From contig ONFA01000009.1 in NCBI GenBank assembly GCA_900316975.1, forward strand, positions 1 through 60,271: 60,271 bases of DNA, in the 5' to 3' direction. Below the pieces are notes generated by a model. That model did not search any database. It saw nothing but the letters and a program-made list of their open reading frames with translations, and was not told the DNA's origin. Below are positions 23,711 to 32,739 of the stretch, one piece after another (position 1 is the stretch's first letter; each line of letters begins with the position of its first letter). Source of the stretch: an uncultured Prevotellaceae bacterium. GTDB taxonomy: Bacteria; Bacteroidota; Bacteroidia; Bacteroidales; Bacteroidaceae. Both the position numbers and the translations under genes were made by a program.

Positions 23711-26572
23711 TGAAATCTGTAGTCCCTTATCGGAGAGGGTCATATCAACGAAACGTGATGAAGGGGTGAGTGGATGGCTTGTGAGTGTCTTGCGGATGCG
23801 TGCCGCTGCTTGTGGGTCTTTCGCTACCATGTATAAGTAGCCGCCTCCACCTGCGCCTGGGAGTTTGTAGCCCAGACAGAGGTCGTCGATCTGTTGGCAG
23901 AGTTGGGTGATGAGGGGTGGCTCGGTGCCAGCATCGAGTGCCTTATTTTGTTGCCATGTTTCGCGGATGAGGGTGCCGTACTCGTGGAAGTTGCCCAACT
24001 GGATGGCATCGAAGAGATGGAGGGCATGTTGTTTCATTTGTGCAAGGATGTTGAGGTGGGTGGCTGAGTTGAGGAACATGCCTTGTACAATCTCTGCAAG
24101 TATTTGCTTGGCGGTGCGTGTGATTCCTGTGTAGTAGAGCAGGTGGCACATCTGAAGGTCAGGCTGCCGGAAGAAGGTGTCGGGCAACCATCGAACAATG
24201 GGGCGTTGGCTGAAACCTGATTGGGTTTGCAGGAGTTTGATGCCGGGAAGGATGCCTCCATATTGGTCTTGCCAACCTCCTCCAGTGGTGAGCAGTTGCT
24301 CTAGTATGAGGGTGCGATTGCCAATTTCGTGCTTGTCCCATCCGAGGCCGCAGAAGTCTGCCAAAGCACCAATGAGGGTGGAGGCGAGGATGGAACTGGT
24401 GCCGAGTCCTGAACCTGCGGGAATGGCTGATAGGAGGGTGATTTCGATGCCTGAGCCAAAAGCGGAGAGTTGTTGGTGGAGCGAGGTGTACTGTTCTGCA
24501 CAGAATTGTGGTAGGAATCCGCAGAGTGCCAGTGCTGCCTTGGGAATGGAGAAGGGGGAACCGACTTTATTGTACTGTCCCAACTCTTCGTAGGTGGTGA
24601 TGGTCTCAACGGCTCCAAGGTCGATGGAACGGCATTTGATGTGGAGTTCTGGAGTAGGCTTTACATAGACTTGAAGAGGTTGTTGCCCGTTCAGTTCGAT
24701 GGCGAGGTTGACCACGTTTCCGCCTCGCAAAAGGCAGTGGGGTGGGGTGTCGGTCCATCCGCCTGCAATGTCAATGCGTACGGCAGAACGTCCCCAGACG
24801 ATTTGGTCCTTGTAGGCGTTAAGTTGTGGCAGTTGGGGGTGTTGGATGGCTGTGTTGACCAACTGGTCACGTAGCAGGGCGAAGGCTCTTCGCTCGTTGA
24901 GGTCGCTTGCTTCGCCATATTGTTTCTGCACTTGTGCCCTAAACATTGCATCGTGGATTTGCTGCATCGGGGTGCCTTCAGTCAGCAGGGGTGGTGGCAG
25001 TTCGATGTGCTGTGCTGCACATTTTGTAGCCACGTCTTTGAGGTCTATCTGATAGAAAACGGATTTGTGGTAGTTGCGTGCCAAGGTTGGTATGTTATGG
25101 GCGAGGAAGGTGGTGCGCTGCAGGTTTTGCCGTACGAGGTTGGCTTGGTTGGCTATCTCGTCGGCAGAGAGGCGTGGTAGGGCGGTCCATTCGTGGCTGA
25201 GGTCTTCGGAGGGGTGGGGAGAGAGCATCCACGTCAGCAGTCGTCCCATCTGTTCGGTGTCGTGACAAACAGGGAAGATGTTGGCGGCTTGCAAGTCGTG
25301 TTGGTTGGTGATGGTGTCTATGCTGATGTGGTGGTTCTGAAGCCATTCTGTGAACGGTCTTCCCAAATAGAGGGTGTCGGGGTGGGTGATGTCGCCGCGC
25401 ATCGCATCGCGGAAACCATAAGGACGGAGTGCGTAAGAGGTGTCGCTGATGGCTTGTATGTCAATGCATTGCCCTTGTTGCAAGACGATGTGCCAGTTGT
25501 TGGCTGGAATACCCGTGATGACGTTTTGGGAGGAGAGGTTCCATGAGGCTGGCACATGGGCGTTTTCTATCCAGATTTCTGCATTCTGTTCGGTCAGTTC
25601 AGTCTCGACAAGGGCATTCTGTACGAATACGGCAGGGTGTTTTTTCACGTTCTTCTGAATGATCATGCGTTGGTCGAGCACAAGGTTTTGTAGGGTGAGC
25701 GTGGAGGAAATCATCTCAGAAGTGGTGCCGTAGTGGTAGAATTCGCCTCCTTCGAGGGGAAGGATTGCGACACGCAGGGCATTGATGTCGGGGTCGGAGG
25801 AAGTGGGATGTTCTCCAAGTGCTGTGCCGAAGTCGGAGTAAAGGTCGTAGGGACGGTAACTTTCGGGCGACTCGGTGGCTTCCAGAGGTGCTGGCGTTTC
25901 TTTATGCGATCTTTTGCGAAGTAATTCCACTGCACGGTCGTTGAGAAGCCAAATACCGATGTCCATTAGGGCAAAATGGGTTTGTGATAGTTCTGTCAGA
26001 CGTGCTGTGGATGGTTTTTGCAACACGAAGTCGAGTAGATCGGGGGTGTTGCGGTTCATGAAATAGACCCCGTGGTTCTTTGCCAAAGATGGGTCAACCC
26101 AAAGTCCGTAGCACACGACATCTGCTTCGGGGATGGGCTGCAAGGGAAGGGATGAACGGATGAACACATCGCCTGATACGATGAGTGTGTGGAACGAGTC
26201 GGGTGCCTTATGCATGATGCTCTCATAGAGTGGCAATTGCAGGTCAAGCAGTGTTTGGTCAATGCGTTGTCCGCGTATCCATCGAAACACGGGAATGGGA
26301 ATGGATGTCTTTCCTCCTGTAGCATAGGCGGGCAGACGGCGTGACTGACCTCCGGCATGGATAAGGATACGTTTTTCTGTTGGGAGCCATGCACTGAACG
26401 ATGTGGCTTTCTCATAACGGGCAGCCTGTTCGAGCAGCCATGTAGTGCCGCCTCCACTGCCGAGTTTGTGTCCCACGGGGTCGGATGTGCAGAAGTATGC
26501 CTCTTCTGACAGATGATGAATGTTTAGGTATTGTTTGACCGCATTAGGCGGTAATGATAGTAACTTTTTCAT
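23702..26572 (-). CDS. fkp: Bifunctional L-fucokinase / GDP-L-fucose pyrophosphorylase
   Basis: A 956-residue Fkp. The N-terminal half is the nucleotidyltransferase: LPTEKRILIHAGGQSRRLPA near residue 65-85, then GKTSIPIP, with a left-handed helix region after it. The C-terminal half is a GHMP kinase with the phosphate loop PAGSGLGTSSILAS near residue 717 and a C-terminal PGAGGGGYL. It phosphorylates L-fucose and converts it to GDP-L-fucose, which Bacteroidales use to fucosylate capsule and glycoproteins. The start overlaps the end of the AI-2E-like permease gene by 4 bp (ATGA). The stop lies in a heptad tract. Confidence 0.95.
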   Translation of the reverse strand: MKKLLSLPPNAVKQYLNIHHLSEEAYFCTSDPVGHKLGSGGGTTWLLEQAARYEKATSFSAWLPTEKRILIHAGGQSRRLPAYATGGKTSIPIPVFRWIRGQRIDQTLLDLQLPLYESIMHKAPDSFHTLIVSGDVFIRSSLPLQPIPEADVVCYGLWVDPSLAKNHGVYFMNRNTPDLLDFVLQKPSTARLTELSQTHFALMDIGIWLLNDRAVELLRKRSHKETPAPLEATESPESYRPYDLYSDFGTALGEHPTSSDPDINALRVAILPLEGGEFYHYGTTSEMISSTLTLQNLVLDQRMIIQKNVKKHPAVFVQNALVETELTEQNAEIWIENAHVPASWNLSSQNVITGIPANNWHIVLQQGQCIDIQAISDTSYALRPYGFRDAMRGDITHPDTLYLGRPFTEWLQNHHISIDTITNQHDLQAANIFPVCHDTEQMGRLLTWMLSPHPSEDLSHEWTALPRLSADEIANQANLVRQNLQRTTFLAHNIPTLARNYHKSVFYQIDLKDVATKCAAQHIELPPPLLTEGTPMQQIHDAMFRAQVQKQYGEASDLNERRAFALLRDQLVNTAIQHPQLPQLNAYKDQIVWGRSAVRIDIAGGWTDTPPHCLLRGGNVVNLAIELNGQQPLQVYVKPTPELHIKCRSIDLGAVETITTYEELGQYNKVGSPFSIPKAALALCGFLPQFCAEQYTSLHQQLSAFGSGIEITLLSAIPAGSGLGTSSILASTLIGALADFCGLGWDKHEIGNRTLILEQLLTTGGGWQDQYGGILPGIKLLQTQSGFSQRPIVRWLPDTFFRQPDLQMCHLLYYTGITRTAKQILAEIVQGMFLNSATHLNILAQMKQHALHLFDAIQLGNFHEYGTLIRETWQQNKALDAGTEPPLITQLCQQIDDLCLGYKLPGAGGGGYLYMVAKDPQAAARIRKTLTSHPLTPSSRFVDMTLSDKGLQISRS

Positions 26573-27675
26573 TTTTTCTCCTTGATATCTTCTTTGTCCT
26601 CCTCAGTTTCTTCCAATACATATCTTTTATAATAGGAAACAATCAGGGTTGTGAGTGGCAGTGCCACGATGAGTCCGATGAACCCGAGCAAACTACCCCA
26701 GATGGAGAGCGAAAGCAGGATGACTGCGGCATTGAGTCCTGTCACTTTGCCCATGATGCGTGGTGTGAGCACCCAGTCTTGAATGGCTTGCACCACGGCA
26801 AACACGATGAGGGCTGAGAGGATGATGCCCCAAAAACTTTGCCCTGTGTCGTAGGCTTTCAGCAGTGCCAACACAATGGTGGGAATGAAGCCGATGACTT
26901 GCAGATAGGGAACCAGATTGAGGAATCCGATGAAGAGTCCAAGCGGAATGGCTAAGGGGAACCCGATGATGAGGAACCCGATGGAGAAGAGCACACCTAC
27001 ACACATGGCGATAATGGTCTGTCCACGGAAGTAGCCATTCATGCCTTTTTTCAAATCCATCATGATGTCATGTACGATGCCTCGCTGTCCCTTTGGCATG
27101 AGTTTGAAGAGCCCTTCTGCCATCAATTCGTAATCGAGCAGGATAAAGAACAGGTAGATAATGGCGATGAGTGAGGCGATAAAGCCCACAATGGCACTCA
27201 CGCTACTGCTGATGATGGAGAAGAACTGAGGCACTTTTTCCTCCAGGAATTGTGATACGTCCTGCACCGTTAGTGCCTTGCTGATTTCGTTGATGTCAAT
27301 GTTGTGCTTGATGTAGTTTTGTACTTCCGACGACACCGATGCCACTGTCGAGTCAGTGGTGACATACTCCACGATGATGTCTTTCAGATGTCCTGTTTCC
27401 TCAATGATGGGAGGGAGAATGAGATAGCAGCCTCCTACGATGATGCCCACGATGAGCAGCACGGTGATGAGAATGCTGAGCACACGCGATTTCACATGGC
27501 ACTTATACTGGAAGAATGTCACGATGGGGTAGAGCAAATAGGCAATGAGCCATGCCACCAGGAAGGGGATGAGCACGCCGCTGAGCCGTTGGATCAGCAA
27601 GTAAGCCCCCACCATGATGATGATGCTGATGAGAATACGCACCACGCGATCGAAAGTGAAAGTCTTTGTCTTCAT
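26569..27675 (-). CDS. AI-2E family transporter-like permease
   Basis: A 368-residue polytopic membrane protein. It has hydrophobic helices near residues 12-45 and 60-85 and a soluble loop of about 75 residues. Four to five further helices follow, with GLFIGFLNLVPYLQVIGFIP typical of the family. The family (PF01594) includes AI-2 exporters and Na+/H+ antiporters, so the substrate is uncertain. A basic/acidic tail (EETEEDKEDIKEKK) ends the protein. It is translationally coupled to fkp. A weak -7 element TATCTTCG on the minus strand is at 27725-27732. Confidence 0.85.
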   Translation of the reverse strand: MKTKTFTFDRVVRILISIIIMVGAYLLIQRLSGVLIPFLVAWLIAYLLYPIVTFFQYKCHVKSRVLSILITVLLIVGIIVGGCYLILPPIIEETGHLKDIIVEYVTTDSTVASVSSEVQNYIKHNIDINEISKALTVQDVSQFLEEKVPQFFSIISSSVSAIVGFIASLIAIIYLFFILLDYELMAEGLFKLMPKGQRGIVHDIMMDLKKGMNGYFRGQTIIAMCVGVLFSIGFLIIGFPLAIPLGLFIGFLNLVPYLQVIGFIPTIVLALLKAYDTGQSFWGIILSALIVFAVVQAIQDWVLTPRIMGKVTGLNAAVILLSLSIWGSLLGFIGLIVALPLTTLIVSYYKRYVLEETEEDKEDIKEKK

Positions 27676-27817
27676 TGTTGGAAAATGAAAGAATGAAAAA
27701 ATGAAGAAATGAAAAATTTAGCGACGAAGATACGTAAAAAAATGTTGTTTCATTGTCGATAATGTGAAAAAAAGTTGTTTTTGACGTAAAAATTCACGTT
27801 GTGAGCATTTTTATTCC

Positions 27818-27825
27818 TACTTTTG
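27818..27825 (+). promoter_or_regulatory. -7 element for rsmI
   Basis: TACTTTTG 17 bp before the rsmI ATG, leaving a leader of about 10 nt. Confidence 0.55.
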
Positions 27826-27841
27826 CAATCAAAATCTGCAA

Positions 27842-28645
27842 ATGGTGGAAACTTTTAATTCGACGAAGTCAATACTATACGTGGTGCCAACCCCTGTGGG
27901 AAATATGGAAGACATGACCTTCAGGGCTGTTCGGATATTGAAGGAAGCCGATTTCATCTTGGCGGAAGATACCCGCACTTCCAGTGTTCTCTTGCAGCAC
28001 TACGACATTCGTGCCACGTTGATGTCCCACCATAAGTTTAATGAGCATGAGACCGTGCAGCAGGTGGTCAGACGAATAGAAGGAGGGGAGACGGCTGCAC
28101 TCATTAGCGATGCAGGCACTCCTGGCATCAGCGACCCAGGTTTCCTGCTTGTCAGAGAATGTGTCCGTCATGGCATAGAGGTGCAAACCCTTCCTGGTGC
28201 CACGGCATTTGTGCCAGCGCTGGTCAGCAGCGGACTCCCTTGCGACAAGTTCTGTTTCGAAGGTTTTCTCCCACAAAAGAAAGGACGGCAGACAAGACTG
28301 GAAGCATTGAAAGACGAACCGCGCAGCATCATTTTCTACGAGTCGCCACGCCGATTGCTCAAGACTCTCCAGCAGTTTGCTGAAGTCTTTGGCGGAGAGC
28401 GACAAGCCAGTGTGGCGCGCGAAATATCCAAACTGCACGAAGAACATGTGCGTGGCACCCTGCAAGAACTGGTGGACCACTTTCAGCACAACGAGCCGTT
28501 GGGGGAAATCGTACTCATCTTGGCAGGGAAGAACGGGAACGTTAACCCCAACCCTGACGTTAACCCTAACTGTCAACTCTCAACTGTCAACTCTCAACTC
28601 TCCATGTTGATGGGCACAGGCAAGAAAAAGAATAAGTATCAATAA
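27842..28645 (+). CDS. rsmI: 16S rRNA 2'-O-ribose C1402 methyltransferase RsmI
   Basis: A 267-residue tetrapyrrole-methylase-fold enzyme with VPTPVGNMEDMTFRAV at the N-terminus, ILAEDTRTSSVLL and SDAGTPGISDPGFLL. It 2'-O-methylates C1402 in the ribosomal decoding centre using SAM. The catalytic core ends near residue 230 (GEIVLILAGK). The last 35 or so residues (NGNVNPNPDVNPNCQLSTVN on) are not part of the family and are encoded by a TTAACCC and TCAACTC heptad array. The protein then ends in a lysine-rich tail, GKKKNKYQ. Confidence 0.93.
   Translation: MVETFNSTKSILYVVPTPVGNMEDMTFRAVRILKEADFILAEDTRTSSVLLQHYDIRATLMSHHKFNEHETVQQVVRRIEGGETAALISDAGTPGISDPGFLLVRECVRHGIEVQTLPGATAFVPALVSSGLPCDKFCFEGFLPQKKGRQTRLEALKDEPRSIIFYESPRRLLKTLQQFAEVFGGERQASVAREISKLHEEHVRGTLQELVDHFQHNEPLGEIVLILAGKNGNVNPNPDVNPNCQLSTVNSQLSMLMGTGKKKNKYQ
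28538..28603 (+). repeat. Heptad array translated as the RsmI C-terminal tail
   Basis: AACGTTAACCCCAACCCTGA and TAACCCTAACTGTCAACTC, then TCAACTG/TCAACTC units. It reads in frame as repeated NPN and QLS motifs. Confidence 0.85.
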
Positions 28646-28657
28646 AAAAGGAACGAC

Positions 28658-29506
28658 ATGAAAAAGATTATTTTTATGGTAACCATCATTGCGATGCTTG
28701 CCAGTTGCAATGAAGGATTCAAAGGTAATTCAGCCAGTGATCGCGAGCGCGATTCTCTGCGCAATGTCATTGACCAAAAGGACAATGAACTCAATGACCT
28801 CATGGGCACTTTCAATGAAATCCAACAGGGCTTCGACCTCATCAACGAGGCACAGGGGCGTGTTTCCATGATGCGTGAAGGTGCAGAAAATAGCAACGCC
28901 GCTGAAAACATCCGCGAGAACATCCAGTTCATCCAAGAGACTCTCGATGAAAATAAGCGCAAGATTGAGGAATTGCAAGGCAAACTCAAGTCCAGTTCCA
29001 TCAACTCTTCTAAACTCAAGGAAGCCATCAACAGTCTCACTCAGCAACTCAACGAGAAAAATGCCGAACTCGAGACGCTCCGTGCCCAACTTGCAGAAAA
29101 GGATGTGAAGATTGAGGAACTCACTGGCACTGTCAACAACTTGCAGGACGAGAATGCCCAAGTGAAGCAGCAGCGTGATGAGACCGCGCAGATTGCCCGC
29201 AATCAAGATGCTCAACTCAACACGGCTTGGTATGTCTTCGGCACTAACAAGGAACTTAAGGCTGAAGGCATCCTCAGCAAAGGCGAGGTTCTGCAAGGTA
29301 ACTACAATAAGAACTACTTCACGCAGATTGACATCCGCAAGGTCAATGTCATTCCCCTCGAGTCGAAGTCAGCAACCTTGCTCACCAACCATCCGGCTGG
29401 TAGTTACACACTCCTCAAGGACAGCAAGGGCGAATACACCCTCCGCATCACCGATGTTGCCAAGTTCTGGAGCGTCAGCAAATACCTTGTTGTGAAAGTG
29501 AAATAA
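28658..29506 (+). CDS. Coiled-coil lipoprotein
   Basis: A 282-residue lipoprotein (MKKIIFMVTIIAMLASC, Cys17). Residues about 30-190 are a long coiled coil with heptad leucines (EELQGKLKSSSINSSKLKEA, TQQLNEKNAELETLRAQLAE). The last 90 residues are a globular domain, from TAWYVFGTNKELKAEGILSK to FWSVSKYLVVKVK. It resembles Bacteroidetes coiled-coil envelope lipoproteins of unknown function. It probably forms an operon with rsmI upstream and the secreted protein 7 bp downstream. Confidence 0.75.
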   Translation: MKKIIFMVTIIAMLASCNEGFKGNSASDRERDSLRNVIDQKDNELNDLMGTFNEIQQGFDLINEAQGRVSMMREGAENSNAAENIRENIQFIQETLDENKRKIEELQGKLKSSSINSSKLKEAINSLTQQLNEKNAELETLRAQLAEKDVKIEELTGTVNNLQDENAQVKQQRDETAQIARNQDAQLNTAWYVFGTNKELKAEGILSKGEVLQGNYNKNYFTQIDIRKVNVIPLESKSATLLTNHPAGSYTLLKDSKGEYTLRITDVAKFWSVSKYLVVKVK

Positions 29507-29513
29507 ACTCATT

Positions 29514-30209
29514 ATGCGGAAAGCGAAACTAATAGTGATTCTACTGACCTTTGTCGCGGTATTGCCCGTCCTCGCGCAAAATAATGAGGATTGGGTGCCT
29601 ACAGGTGTGTGGCCTTTCATCAATCAGCAGTTCCGCACCGCCACTGTCTATACTGGTATCTTCAACCGTACCAAGACGGTGGTGCCTTGCAACATTCATG
29701 TGGGTAAGCAAACCTTGTGGTACAGCCAAAATGACACGCTGATGGAGGCAATCCCGGGTTCTGTCTTACGAGTGGATTTTCCCAATGGCGACAGTTACAT
29801 GCCTGTGGGGGTTGAACAGCGTTTTGGACGTATTGTTCGTGAAGACTCCATCGCTGGCAAGATAGCACGCGTCATCTGTGTCAGGACTGTGAATCAGAAA
29901 GAACTCGACCAAAAATATCTTGACTACATCAACAAGACACGCAACCTTCTGCAGGGAGCCACCTTCGATGTGTCCGACATAGCCGGAGCCGATGATGGAA
30001 TCGTCATGGAAGAACAACCACTTCCTATGGCCGATGAGTATTATTTTCAAGTGCGTGGCGAGATTTTCCAAGCCTCCCCTAAAAATATCCTCTCCCACAT
30101 TGACCCCAAACGTAAGCAGGAATACCGCAACTTCACCCGCTCGGCAGAGATCATCTCCACTAATGAGAGTTCTATGTTGAAGGTGTGGCAGGAGTTTTTC
30201 CTGAAGTAG
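29514..30209 (+). CDS. Secreted protein of unknown function
   Basis: A 231-residue protein with a clear signal peptide (MRKAKLIVILLTFVAVLPVLAQ). The mature part starts EDWVPTGVWPFINQQFRTAT and is a mix of beta strands with a helical C-terminus. No family is recognised. It lies 7 bp behind the coiled-coil lipoprotein gene and both are likely expressed together in the periplasm or outer membrane. Confidence 0.65.
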   Translation: MRKAKLIVILLTFVAVLPVLAQNNEDWVPTGVWPFINQQFRTATVYTGIFNRTKTVVPCNIHVGKQTLWYSQNDTLMEAIPGSVLRVDFPNGDSYMPVGVEQRFGRIVREDSIAGKIARVICVRTVNQKELDQKYLDYINKTRNLLQGATFDVSDIAGADDGIVMEEQPLPMADEYYFQVRGEIFQASPKNILSHIDPKRKQEYRNFTRSAEIISTNESSMLKVWQEFFLK

Positions 30210-30243
30210 AGATGCGCTCTTTCCTTCCTGTATTTCTTTATGA

Positions 30244-30279
30244 ATGGATGTGTCATTTTGTGGAAAATGACACATCCAT
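30244..30279. terminator. Perfect 16-bp hairpin, possible terminator
   Basis: ATGGATGTGTCATTTT and AAAATGACACATCCAT around loop GTGG, 35 bp after a stop codon. It has no T-run, so it could be an operator or RNA structure instead. Confidence 0.55.
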
Positions 30280-30953
30280 GTCCGATAAAATGCCTATCTT
30301 TGTCGTAGAATTAGTGGAATCAGTCAGGTAACAAATCCCGCTATCCATTTCTGAGGCAAGGATAGGCATTCTCATCTATTGGGGAAGTTTTTAATCAAAT
30401 CTAATAGTGATTTTACCAAATCCTCACTTGTGTTTCATCGAATACAGGCTTATATTCCATCAAATTTTTACTTGTATTTCATGACGTGTTCCCCACATAC
30501 GTAGTGACGCTTGTGGAAGAGTCAAAGTGGTGCATACGGGCAACATGGTGTGGTGCGTGTGGAAGGAGTAAGTTGCTTGTAACGGCAAAACCTTTCGAAA
30601 TCTAAAAGAAATGTTCCAGAATCTGCAAAAATGTTTCAAAATCTGTAAAAAGCACAAATAAATTGTATTCAAAGCATGGAGTTTGAAAAAAATTAACTAA
30701 TTTTGCAAATGAAGTTTAACCTTGTTCAATTATCGCAAGCCCCCTTTCGTTCATTTTTTACGGTCGCTTGATGGTCTTGTGGTTTGATGTGGTGATTCTT
30801 GACCATTCCTCTCAAAGGAGAGTGTAAAAACCGTATAACCATAAATCGAAGAACTGCATAGCCGTATTAATTCAGCACATGCGAAACTGAATAGCCTTAC
30901 AAGAATAGATGGAAAAATAAAACTTTATAAACCTGTTTAATACCGATACAACT
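30280..30953. other. 674-bp gap with two promoters and short repeats, no gene
   Basis: A -7 element TATCTTTG (30295-30302) lies in the left arm of AATGCCTATC...GATAGGCATT (30289, 30361). No open frame follows it, so it may start a small RNA. About 21-bp repeats with AATCTGNAAAA occur at 30592-30655. A second -7 element TAATTTTG (30698-30705) is the probable promoter of the barrel gene at 30954, giving a leader of about 240 nt. Confidence 0.5.
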
Positions 30954-32702
30954 ATGAGAAGAAAAAACTGTGGATATTTGAAAGGTTGGATCCTCTTGTG
31001 CATGCTAAGCATGTGTAGCGTGATTGCTCATGCAGCCGATGATGATATCATCGAATTTCAGGGAGATCGTTATGTGATTCATGTGGATAAGATGGAACCC
31101 GATAGTGAGATGACTTTGCTGGACGTGTTGAACACTTGTCCCGAATTTTTGTCAATCAACGGAAAGAAGATAGACCTCAATTACACGATACGTGTTGACA
31201 ACATAGATGTCATCATTGATTATGAGTCATTCTTAGCCAATGTGAAGGCTTGTGAGATAGACCATATCCAGATTTGTAGCAACAGTTCTGTGGCAAAAGC
31301 AGTGGGAGGCACAAAAGGTGTGATTGACATCTATTATCGCGAAGACGTCAAGACCGATGGCAAGGTGGCATTGGCAGGTAGTACCTACGGCAATGGAATG
31401 CTGTATGCTGATGTGGCAAACAGGACTGAGAAACTCACGGTGCAAGCTTATGCCTTGGCTCGTAGTTCCTATGGCAAGGCTTATCCTACTGATGTACACC
31501 GCATGACTGATCGCGGATTGGCAGAAAACGTGCATCTCAATCTGGATTGGAAAATTAGTCCGAGCGACAGGCTCATCATCAAAACATCCCAAACGTTTGA
31601 CAATACTAAACAGAAGCTATTCAATCCGAAATTTACCGAAGCTCTTTCCTACTATAACCGTTACATCAATCTTGTACTTTCTTACTCCCACACCTTCAAG
31701 AATGATGCGATTCTCTTTGCTGAGATGGGAGGCGACTACACCAGGTCTTTCGATAATGGTTTCAAGATGGGTGACAGTTATCCCTACGGCTTTGTCGAAT
31801 TCAATACCCCCATCTTCACCCCCGATCTTTGGCTGATGGTTGGTGCTGAGATGGATTATGAGAACACTTGGAACATGAGTCAGAACCGCGAACAGTACTT
31901 GAAGACTGACTTTTATGTGCAATTCGACTATGCGCACGGCCCCTGGGTGCTGACGCTCGGTGACCGCTACCGCATGATGAACTATTGGAACCGTCAGTAT
32001 GACTCAGAGGACCGTAGTCTTTGGACTCATGAACGCAACAACCATTCCTATCTTGCCAGTGTAGGCTACAAGAATGGTCGCCACTTTTTTCAGGCATTGT
32101 TCACTCGTCGTTACTACATTCCCGAGATGAGCGATTTTCTGGTTGATGAGTCAGCGCCAACAACAGCCTTGAAATACGATGCCGGCAGTTATAGGACTAA
32201 CCTTGCGCATCAGGGTGTGTTGCGTTATTCGTATCAGCAGAAGAATTTCTTTTTGCACACCAGTTTGGAAAATACTTGGTATAGCCATCTTCCTGGTTCT
32301 AACCACCTTCAGTTGGGCTTCAGGAATTCCATTTATTGGAAAACTGGACCATGGGAACTCACATTCGGTGCCAACTATTACCACCAACACTTAAATGCAG
32401 GCACTGGCACAGCTTCCGACAATGACAATTTCGTCACGCTCAAGGCTGCTCCTGTCCTCAACCTTTCCCGCGGATTCCGCCTGTCTTCGACCCTTCTCTA
32501 CAGCAGCAGACGCTCGATGGATGACATACATGCCCATCTCTTTGCCGCCGTCAAAGCCAACAAGCAGTTGGGCAAGAAATGTAACGTTTTTGCTGAATTC
32601 CACGATTTGGCGGGCTACGCCACTGGTTACTGGTCGCAACTTGCTGGACTCTATCAGAACCGTGCTGTGAGCGTGGGTGTCACCATCTATCCTTTCCGCT
32701 AA
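30954..32702 (+). CDS. Outer-membrane beta-barrel protein (TonB-receptor-like)
   Basis: A 582-residue protein with a signal peptide ending SVIAHAA. Residues about 45-140 form a plug-like domain (TLLDVLNTCPEFLSINGKKI ... GGTKGVIDIYYREDV). The rest is a series of amphipathic strands with aromatic girdles ending in VGVTIYPFR, a typical barrel terminus. It lacks the N-terminal carboxypeptidase-like domain common in larger Bacteroidetes receptors. It may take up a small substrate. The long leader upstream suggests post-transcriptional control. Confidence 0.78.
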   Translation: MRRKNCGYLKGWILLCMLSMCSVIAHAADDDIIEFQGDRYVIHVDKMEPDSEMTLLDVLNTCPEFLSINGKKIDLNYTIRVDNIDVIIDYESFLANVKACEIDHIQICSNSSVAKAVGGTKGVIDIYYREDVKTDGKVALAGSTYGNGMLYADVANRTEKLTVQAYALARSSYGKAYPTDVHRMTDRGLAENVHLNLDWKISPSDRLIIKTSQTFDNTKQKLFNPKFTEALSYYNRYINLVLSYSHTFKNDAILFAEMGGDYTRSFDNGFKMGDSYPYGFVEFNTPIFTPDLWLMVGAEMDYENTWNMSQNREQYLKTDFYVQFDYAHGPWVLTLGDRYRMMNYWNRQYDSEDRSLWTHERNNHSYLASVGYKNGRHFFQALFTRRYYIPEMSDFLVDESAPTTALKYDAGSYRTNLAHQGVLRYSYQQKNFFLHTSLENTWYSHLPGSNHLQLGFRNSIYWKTGPWELTFGANYYHQHLNAGTGTASDNDNFVTLKAAPVLNLSRGFRLSSTLLYSSRRSMDDIHAHLFAAVKANKQLGKKCNVFAEFHDLAGYATGYWSQLAGLYQNRAVSVGVTIYPFR

Positions 32703-32739
32703 TAAATCAAAACTTTTAACCTAATCAAACCATTGTAAA

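Noticed and set aside
30460..30672. A 70-codon minus-strand frame in the long gap
   Set aside because: Composition is Phe/Leu/His-rich without a start context or homology-like pattern.
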